In this document: positions 57,016 through 64,000 of the stretch, one piece after another
Numbering within the stretch: position 1 is the first letter of the stretch
Layout of the letters: every line of letters begins with the position of its first letter
NCBI GenBank assembly: GCA_001910725.1
Contig: MJGA01000005.1
Location: 1,054,001 to 1,118,000, forward strand
DNA: 64,000 bases
Origin: Phanerodontia chrysosporium
Taxonomy: Eukaryota > Basidiomycota > Agaricomycetes > Polyporales > Phanerochaetaceae
Direction: 5' to 3'
Notes under the pieces: generated by a model
What the model saw: the letters and a program-made list of their open reading frames with translations, nothing else
Told to the model about the DNA's origin: nothing
Databases searched by the model: none
Translations under genes and position numbers: made by a program

Positions 57016-57954
57016 TCACATCGAAAAAGCGCACCCTTCACCAGTCCACAGCGTCAAAATACCAACCGAGACAGCTGAAACAATACGCCTATCCCAACGA
57101 GGAGCATCCCAGTGCTTGTATGCAAAGTATCCGACGGTTCCCAGTATGGCGGTATTCACTAAGGCATGTCAGCGTGTGGTTCGATTCTCAATGATGCTGG
57201 ATACTTACAAAAGCCTAGGATGCCACCCAGCACGCCAGGTCGCAGCAGGTTTTCTCGTGCAGCGCGATAGAGTGCGGCACCTTCTGCACGGGCCTTGTGC
57301 TCCTCTTCGCGACCAGCTGGGGTCTCTCGGTACCTCTCGGCGGCATATCCCTCCGCTCCAAGGATTGTCAGGGCGGCAGCGGTGGCCGAGGCGAGGAAAC
57401 GCGTGTCACGGCGAAGACCAGGCTTCGTGTACAATGCATAACCAGCCCAAGATAGCAAGCCGAGGTTAACTGCCGCGCCGGTCAACGCTAGGTGATGGAA
57501 TAGTGGGGGAGAGACGCACCAACTCCGAGGAGCCCTCCGGCAACACCTGGACGGAGAAGATATCGCTTTGCTACGTTCCACGAGTGAACGCCTTCCTCCT
57601 CTGCCTCATGGACATAGCGCTTCGCAGCATCTGCTGCACGGTGTCCGTATGCCGGCCCTGAACCGGACGTATCAAGGGGCACCCCACCGGAAATAGGTTG
57701 AGGGAGTGGTTGAATGGGTACGCTCGCGGTGGACGTGGTAGTCTCTGGATGTTGTTTGAAATCGGGGGCTACGACATTGAGCTTTGCGGCGTCGTCGGCA
57801 ATGTTATCTTGTGTAGGAGGCTCGGTGGTCAGAAGAGAAGGATCGGGTTTCGGCTGCATGTGGGTGAGCATATGGGCCTACCACAGAGCGCGGGTCAATA
57901 TACCTGGAGTGCAGCCGGAGGGGCGTTGTGGGCTGCGACGGAGGCGTAAGACAT
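57016..57954 (-). CDS. OM14-like mitochondrial outer membrane protein
   Basis: The start at 57954 gives MSYASVAAHNAPPAALQ, joined over an intron (GTATAT..CATGCAG) to PKPDPSLLTTEPPTQDN. A soluble Pro/Thr-rich part leads to AKRYVHEAEEEGVHSWNVAK and RYLLRPGVAGGLLG, which is repeated later as ENLLRPGVLGGILGF. Each copy is followed across an intron by a membrane hairpin: VNLGLLSWAGYALYTKPGLR with FLASATAAALTILGAEG, and VNTAILGTVGYFAYKHWDAP with IVSAVSVGILTLWTGEG. So the C-terminal half is two tandem units of the same element, four membrane segments in all. I know this arrangement from basidiomycete proteins labelled OM14 C-terminal domain; yeast OM14 is an outer-membrane receptor for ribosomes. 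Function here is inferred. The end is CAFSM, stop at 57016. Confidence 0.7.
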
Positions 57955-58330
57955 GGAGAGGGTTCGGGAATATCTACGGGTAATGCTGAAATGACTGCAG
58001 AGCTTTGGGCAGCCGCGCTTATGTACCAGGAGGCGGGGGTGATGTCATTGGAGCAAAGTGCACCTCCTTGGTTTGGAAGGTCCAGTCATGGTCTCGAATA
58101 CTCCATTCACGCCCAGGTCAACTGATTGCGTGCCAAAAGCCATTATCCATAGCGAAAACATGCGAATTACCTACAGTACGTGAGTTATGCACAGTGCGGA
58201 AATAGGGTATAGTGGGCCAGTCATTACCAAACGATCGAAGATAGTACGAAGGCGATGCAAGTGAGTGGTATCGATGCTAAGAGTGAACAGACGAACGACA
58301 GTATCCGGGACGCAATCCGCTCGCCACGAC
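57955..58330. other. Intergenic region upstream of the OM14-like gene
   Basis: These 376 bases between the OM14-like start and the CLIP-like stop (both minus strand) should hold the promoter of the former and the trailer of the latter. I see no gene or repeat. Confidence 0.5.
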
Positions 58331-61300
58331 CTAGAAGACATCTAAAGAGTGCGGGCAGTTGACTGCTGTGTGACCATGTTCTTCGCAGTCCTCGCAAAAG
58401 AGATCGTCAGCCGCGCTTTTCTTCAGGAAGTCGGCCGCGCTTCCGACGCTGAGTGGCCTGTCCTCTTTCAACAGATCACACGAGAAGATGTCGTGTCCAG
58501 GCTTTTCGCATATCTCGCAAACGTCCTCGCCACCGCTGCGGCTTGCAGAATCTGACATGACAGATTCTGATCGAGACGATATCGAGGAGGAGACGGATGT
58601 GAGCGAAGGCGTTGTGGACGACCTTGGGTCCTCAGGGAGCCCTTTCGAAGACTTCTTCTGAGATTTAGCGAGGCGGTCCTGCAAACGCGCAACTTCGCGT
58701 TCCAATTCGTCCTCGCGATAGATCTCGGCAAATATCAATACCATAATACGAAGAGCAGTCAAACGGCTTGATAACAGGCATACCTTCGATTCGATCAAGC
58801 TTTCCAGCTCTCCAATCTCCTTGTTGAGCTACAGATTTCTGTTAGCCACCCGGGGTTGTGATCCTGCATTGAGCGCACATACATCGTGAATCGCACGAGC
58901 GCTCTTCATCTCGGCTTCTGACAGGCGTTTGCGCATTTGCTCAAGCTCGGCCTTCGTCCAATAAATAACAATTCGGGAGACAGCTTTGGAAGTACGCACC
59001 TCATATTTCCCTTTCATTTCGCGCACGGTCTTCTGCAGCCTTTCAACGTCATCTGGACTGCCACTTAGCGCAGCTTCTTCGGCCTCAAGCGCCTGCTCTT
59101 CGCGAAGCAGCGTCTGTTCTACATTCTCCTCCAAAGCCTTCATGTCTTCGCGCAGTTGGTCAACCTCGGACAACAGAAGTCTGTTCTCTGACTCCAAGAC
59201 CTTGTTGCGTTGCCCAGCCTTGGCATTCTCGAGCTGCAGCTCCTGAATGATATGCCTGTAACATGCCACGATTAGAGTCACAACGGAATACAGAGTCAAA
59301 ACGTACTTGAGTCCCTTAATCTCCTCTTTTGCCGCGTACAGGTCTTGCTTGGATGGCGATGAAGTGGCAGAAGACTTCTTGACTTCATCAACACCATTGA
59401 GGGACTGCTCCCGGTTGAGCTTCTTGCGCATGGCGTCAAGTTCGGCGTTTCGTTCTTCGAGCTGAATGTGGAGGGTTGCCGTCTTCTCACGTTCACGTGC
59501 CAATTCAGCGTCTCTCTCTTTGCACGTGCGACCGAGCTAGAGGTCATGAGGATATGAAAGAAAAGACAACACCAACGAGCACAACATACCTCCTCTTTCT
59601 CCGCCTTTAGAAGTTCGTATTCGCCGGTAAGTGGGCGTGTGACCCGCTGAGGAGATTTCATGACGCCCGCTGCTGCAGCGATTCCTTCGAGATCCTGCGC
59701 AGTTCAGGTCAGCGCAGACACGCCGGCCGAAGGTTGCTCGACCTTACCGCGATGTCTGTCCGGAGGCCCTCGATTTCAGCCCGTGCGTTCTCAAGGGCGA
59801 CAGTGTTCTCGCGTAGTGCCTCCTCGATCTCGGCTACCCGGGCTCGCGCGCTCTCCTCCGACTTAACCACACGTTCAATTTCTTTCTGACTTTCCAACAG
59901 CTCCTGACGAAGAGCGTCTTCCCGTTCCTTGTATTGCATGAGTCGCTCGCGGCCCAAGTTCTCTTCGCGTTCAGCTGCCATCCGCGCATCTTCAAGGAGA
60001 TCCTCGAGCGTGCCTAGCTTCTTCTGCAAATGTTGGACTTGTTCCCGAAGAGACTCGTTGTCAATCTCGAGCGCGGTGGTCGCTTGGCGCGCCATGGTAG
60101 ACGGCGAAACAGGACGGGCCTGTGCCTGGAGTTGCTCTTGTAAAGACGCAATGGCGTCCTCCATCTCGTACCTGCGCGAATCCGCAGCGCTCAAACGTTC
60201 CTCATATAGTGCTATAGTTTCCTAAATGAACGGGTAGTCTTTGGTCAAAGTGAAGAGAGGCACTAGCTGCACTATGCGCACCTGACCAGCTTTACGCAGC
60301 TCGTCGACTTGGCCACCGAGCTCCCGGCGTTCTTCTTCGAGCTCAGCATATGCCTTCTGCACACGAGCCTCCAAGACAGCAATTTCAGCGTTTTTTGCGG
60401 CAAGAACAGCATCGTTTTCACTCTGCTGTCCCTCTTTGGCATCAATAAGCTCCTTCAGCTGGGATACGAGGGCCTCTTTGTCGTCCAACTTCGATTGTAG
60501 ATCGCGGATCCGAGCCTCTCCGTCACCCTTCGCCTTCTCAATATCCCGGGCACTCTGCTCTAGATGTCGCTGCAGGGACTCAAGTTGTGATTCCTTCTCG
60601 TTAAGTGCTCGCTCGGAAGCTCGCAGTGAAGCTTCGAGTTCCGTGACGCGGGAAGAGCTCTGCTCTCGCTCCTGTTTAATTGCATTGAGACGACTATCGA
60701 GCGATGATGCTGATGCCTCCGCGGTCGTAAGACTGGCCAACAGCCGCTTGTTCTCGTCTTCCAAAGCGTCAAGCCTCGCCTGTAGCTTATCGTTTAGCAA
60801 CTGTAGTTGCTGGAGTTGCATCTCTGTGCCGTTCGATAGGACAGAAGCCGAAGAGGCTGGTCGTGCAACCTTCTCAATCATCTCTTGTATTGCTCTTTGG
60901 TTCGCGTTAAGATCAACTAGGGCTGCTGAGCGAATAGGGTCATTGAGGGAGACAGAGGGGGACCGGCGTGACGAGGATGATGGCGAGGGCGGTGGAGGCA
61001 TGGAAGCAGCACTTGACAGGCGAGCTCGGGGTGTATTTATCGTTCGCGAACGCGTAGGTGTTCCTGTCGGAGGTCCCATAGACCCACCCACGCGACCTGC
61101 TTTCGGTGTGTACGGCGACCCAGTGGTACGAGTAGAAGAAGCAAGGCCAAAAGTGGACTGTATCGGCGAGGCAATCCGCTTCGTCGTAGTGGGACTACTA
61201 ACAGTACTCCTGCTGGGGCTACTCGCACCAGACACTCGACTGCTCAATTGTTTTGCGGTCATACCCACATACTTAGAAGCGCGGGAACCGGGTGTTATCA

Positions 61301-62292
61301 TCGACTCCATGCCGGTATTCTTGCCTTGTGGAGCCATGTTGCGACTGGTGATGGTCGTTGTCCTCGTGCGTGTGGCTGGTGGGCCTCCGCCCGGGGTTCG
61401 TCGACCTGATGATGCCGATGGTGTGACCCTTCCAGTAGCTAGTCCAGGAGTTGCACGTCCATTGGACCCGGCGGGTGTCCTACGCCCGCTCGCGCTGGTC
61501 GAGGCTGACAGCGACGGTGTCGCGCGACCATTACGGGACGAGGCAACAGATGATGGTCTCGAAATCGAGCCCGCGCCAACAGTAGGAGACGACAACTTCG
61601 ACGCAGCAATGAAGACGCCGCAATTTGGGGCACAGGTAAAGTATCGCTTCCTATCGTGTGGCGTCAGACACAGTTTGTATGGCGCATAGAATATGGTGGA
61701 AGAGCGGTGTCACGGTATCGACAACTCACCCGCTGACTGAGCCATCGTTCTTGCCTTTGCCTGCAAACCCACCGCTGAGTTCGACGCCAGCGAACAATCC
61801 AGCCTTCCCTTCGATCTCTCCAAGGAAACGCAATGTTCCCTCAAATCCAAGGGATTCAATACGGACGTTATCGCCGATCTCGAAGGTGCGTCCTGCGCGA
61901 CTAGAACTCCTGGCAAACACATCGCTCGCGCGACTGGCAGGCCTAGGTTGAGGCTGTTTGGACCCAGACATGCTACGTGCGCTAGAGCTGATCGCTGATG
62001 CAGAAGATGCTACGGATGATGGTCGACCAGCAGCGGAGCTTCGACCAGAGAGAGGGGCATGTTGGGTAGGAGGAGACAGGGAGTTGGTGTTCTGCTGACT
62101 GAAGCGGTGACTAGCCGGGTCGTTGGCTCTTATTGCCTCGGCAAATGCTCTGGAGGCAAAGTCATCGTCCGGGACGGAGGCCGGATGGTGTACACTAGAC
62201 GACGAACGCGGTCTACCTGGAGTCGGGATGTGGCTTGTTCTGCCTGGAGTAGGGATACCAGATGTACGTCCCTTCGCCGGGGTTGTCGACAT
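58331..62292 (-). CDS. CLIP-170-like CAP-Gly microtubule plus-end protein
   Basis: The start at 62292 (MSTTPAKGRTSGIPTPGRTS) carries two SxIP motifs (SGIP, SHIP), the EB1-binding signal. A serine-rich segment leads to one CAP-Gly domain: FEIGDNVRIESLGFEGTLRF, AGLFAGVELSGGFAGKGKND and, across an intron, GSVSGKRYFTCAPNCGVFIA. GKNDG and the RYFxC element are intact, so tubulin/EB binding is expected. Another Ser/Thr/Pro-rich basic stretch (61600-60950) precedes a long coiled coil (about 60900-58850; for example LQQLQLLNDKLQARLDALED, REENLGRERLMQYKERED). The C-terminus has two CCHC zinc knuckles, CEICEKPGHDIFSC and CEDCEEHGHTAVNC, ending HSLDVF. This is the order of vertebrate CLIP-170, with one CAP-Gly instead of two, as in fungal Tip1/Bik1. 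It should regulate microtubule dynamics and dynein delivery. The gene has several introns and is about 1,150-1,200 residues long. Confidence 0.9.
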
Positions 62293-62541
62293 AGGAAGCT
62301 CCAGGCCAGGCTTGACAAGGAAAAAATAGTTAGAGTGAAGCGGCCAGGGGGGTCAGAAACAAGAAAAGAGCGTGTAGTAGAGGATAGCCCGTATGTCCAA
62401 GCCGAGCAACCTTAGAGGGGGATGCACGGAGGCCTCCAGACCAACTCGGACGCTCTCTCGCGTGATCTGTGACAAGGCGTGACCCTCCGTACGCACTGCG
62501 TCGCAATTCGTCACGCCTAAAGTTGGTTCCTCTCAGACGGC

Positions 62542-62913
62542 ATGCCTCGAATCCCGTTGCAGCTCTCTCGCCTCCTTGTGCGGGGCCCACCGCCTCTTGT
62601 GCGCCCGTCTGCGCCAGCAGGAGCCACTCTGCTATCCACGGCCCCCCGGACGGGTCTTTCGCTCTACAGCAGACCCCTCCCTTTTGCGCCGCCAACGCCT
62701 CATCTCAACTTGTTTGGGCTCCCGTGGTCAGGCCCCTCCCTCGCACCCTCGGTTCTCCAACATGTGCGCTATGGCTCAAGGGGAACAGAATATCAGCCCT
62801 CGCAGCGCAAGCGCAAGCGCAAGCACGGTTTCCTTGCACGGAAGCGTAGCGTTACCGGACGGAGGGTTCTGGCTCGCAGACTAGAGAAGGGCAGGAAGCA
62901 TCTCTCTCATTAG
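62542..62913 (+). CDS. MRPL34: Mitochondrial large-subunit ribosomal protein bL34m
   Basis: This is a single exon of 123 residues. The first 80 form an arginine/serine/proline-rich import presequence ([20 protein letters not shown]). The mature end, [20 protein letters not shown] then [20 protein letters not shown] and HLSH, is the full bL34 signature (YQPSxxKRKRxHGFLxR). It binds 23S-type rRNA in the mitochondrial 60S-like subunit. It is divergent from the CLIP gene (249 bases between starts). Confidence 0.97.
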   Translation: MPRIPLQLSRLLVRGPPPLVRPSAPAGATLLSTAPRTGLSLYSRPLPFAPPTPHLNLFGLPWSGPSLAPSVLQHVRYGSRGTEYQPSQRKRKRKHGFLARKRSVTGRRVLARRLEKGRKHLSH

Positions 62914-63125
62914 ACCGCGCAACAGGTAAGCTTAGTGCCACGCATTTCACGTCGTGCGTATTATTGATGTCTGCAGTCAAGCGTCCGCAATCGCAGAATC
63001 AACAACCTACTTCTCGGCTGCATATAGGGCGACGGGGTAGTCTTGGACGAGGGCGGCGATATCAACGGCTAGTAAACGTTCATACACGCAGGGTTAGACT
63101 ATGTTCCTATGTACTGGTGCGCGGG

Positions 63126-64000
63126 CTATGATTTGGAAATTTCCAGTGGCTTGCACTCCCAAGGACCAACATTGGCAGACACCATCTCGAGGCTTTCTTC
63201 GAACGAATCTCCCTCCTCAACCGTGTGCAGCAATTCACCTGTAGCAGGTGTGAAAAGGAACCCTCGTTGAATGGACTCGACAAGAGCAGAAATCGGCGTT
63301 TGCGGGACAGCGGTGTTAGACGTTCGTGCTCTCGGTGTCGCTGGAAAGGCTTCCGCGCGTACGAGGTCTTGATTCGGATTTGGCCCTGTGCTCTCCTTTT
63401 CGAGCGACTGCACCGCGGTCGCGTCAGTTTCGCCAAATTGGATGCTAGCCTCAGGTATGGTTGATCCTCTGCATTCGAAAGACGTGGGTATTGTGTCTGC
63501 AGGATTCGCGTGAGGCACTACGAGGGGAGGGTCTAGCTGAGCATGCTCTGCATGACACTCGGGCGTGTGAGAGCGTGAGCGCGGAAGAGGTACGAGTTGT
63601 GGAGTGACAGTAGTCTTTCGAGCCTCGGCCTGCGCTGGGACTGTTGGCCTCGAGGTTATCCGGGTTGATGTACGGTGATACAGGTTGGACGACGGGCCTA
63701 TCTCCGAATGTACGGTGCTCGTTGGTTGCACCCGACCTGATATCTTGCCCACCGTGCGCACGCGAACAGACTGTTGGACATGTGCCACTGCTTTTGCACC
63801 GGTCGCGTTTGGAATAGCCCTTCTGACCCCAGTCGTGTTGTTGGTCCCTAGTTTGGTGCGAGAAGTCCCTGTAGTTGAGGTCCCGCTGGCCACGCGTGCC
63901 GTGTCTTGCGTAGGTTGTGATGAAGTCGGCGGTCGCCTACCGCTGGCTGAGGGTGCTTGCTGCCTTGATTGTGATAATACATCGCCCCTACGCGGTGGAG
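63126..64000 (-). CDS. Unrecognised disordered protein, C-terminal part
   Basis: The frame is open from the right edge of the window (PPRRGDVLSQSRQQAPSA near the edge) down to a stop at 63126, about 290 residues without an intron. The sequence is low-complexity Ser/Thr/Pro/Arg with few hydrophobic residues until the last 70. There TPISALVESIQRGFLFTPAT and GELLHTVEEGDSFEESLEMV look like a short amphipathic helix, with TP and SP sites suitable for cyclin-dependent kinases. The end is PWECKPLEISKS. I do not recognise the family; the N-terminal part lies outside the window. Codon use and composition resemble the neighbouring genes. Confidence 0.65.
   Translation of the reverse strand, partial: PPRRGDVLSQSRQQAPSASGRRPPTSSQPTQDTARVASGTSTTGTSRTKLGTNNTTGVRRAIPNATGAKAVAHVQQSVRVRTVGKISGRVQPTSTVHSEIGPSSNLYHRTSTRITSRPTVPAQAEARKTTVTPQLVPLPRSRSHTPECHAEHAQLDPPLVVPHANPADTIPTSFECRGSTIPEASIQFGETDATAVQSLEKESTGPNPNQDLVRAEAFPATPRARTSNTAVPQTPISALVESIQRGFLFTPATGELLHTVEEGDSFEESLEMVSANVGPWECKPLEISKS

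Noticed and set aside
60436..61689. Long plus-strand frame of 417 codons
   Set aside because: It is antisense to the CLIP-like gene, Ser/Arg-rich, and has no domain; the minus strand has a clear CAP-Gly and coiled coil.
1..64000. Transposons, terminal repeats, CRISPR arrays or viral genes
   Set aside because: No reverse transcriptase, transposase, integrase, long direct or inverted repeats or regularly spaced repeats were seen on either strand.

Overview
This is a gene-dense stretch of a basidiomycete nuclear genome, most likely an Agaricomycete. The evidence is many introns of about 50-65 bases with GT..AG ends, intergenic gaps of only 50-850 bases, and typical filamentous-fungal orthologues: an Hda1-type deacetylase with an Arb2 domain, a pre-SET/SET/post-SET methyltransferase, a DUF1746 protein, an OM14-like protein and Csf1. 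I see no prokaryotic, viral, transposon, rRNA, tRNA or CRISPR signal. Exon joins were worked out by eye; terminal coordinates are firmer than internal splice sites.

Layout: the 3' half of a two-domain amidohydrolase (copy 1, +, 1-1546); histone deacetylase HDA1 (-); a PRKRIP1/DUF1168 protein (-); NSA2 (-) divergent from YIP1 (+); an 11 kb CSF1 lipid-transfer gene (-, 8458-19492); a twin-CX9C NDUFAF8-like gene (+); a DUF1746/Dsc4-like membrane protein (-); a CANIN/Nse6-like candidate (+) convergent with RAD10/ERCC1 (-); amidohydrolase copy 2 (+); phosphopantothenoylcysteine decarboxylase (-) and ATP synthase OSCP (+); amidohydrolase copy 3 (-); an H3K9-type SET methyltransferase (+); eIF2B gamma (-); a Ste20/GCK kinase (+); MET14 (-); a pyroglutamyl-peptidase homologue (-); WRNIP1/MGS1 (+); eIF3c/NIP1 (-); acireductone dioxygenase (-); an OM14-like protein (-); a CLIP-170-like CAP-Gly protein (-); mitochondrial bL34 (+); and an unrecognised disordered protein leaving the right edge (-).

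Most genes are housekeeping functions with no operon logic, but themes recur. Three amidohydrolase paralogues appear to be an active and a degenerate amidohydrolase fold in one chain, membrane-anchored in the two complete copies. Two chromatin-silencing enzymes are present (HDA1 and the SET protein). DNA-repair genes include RAD10, WRNIP1 and probably the CANIN gene. Two sulfur/methionine genes are present (MET14 and ADI1). Several genes share short divergent promoters.

The most unusual observations are: the pyroglutamyl-peptidase homologue has proline where the catalytic cysteine should be; WRNIP1 needs a GC-AG intron plus a 7-base exon to complete its UBZ zinc finger; RAD10 has a tail with a repeated LELDLN-type motif; and amidohydrolase copy 1 has an in-frame stop at a conserved splice junction.
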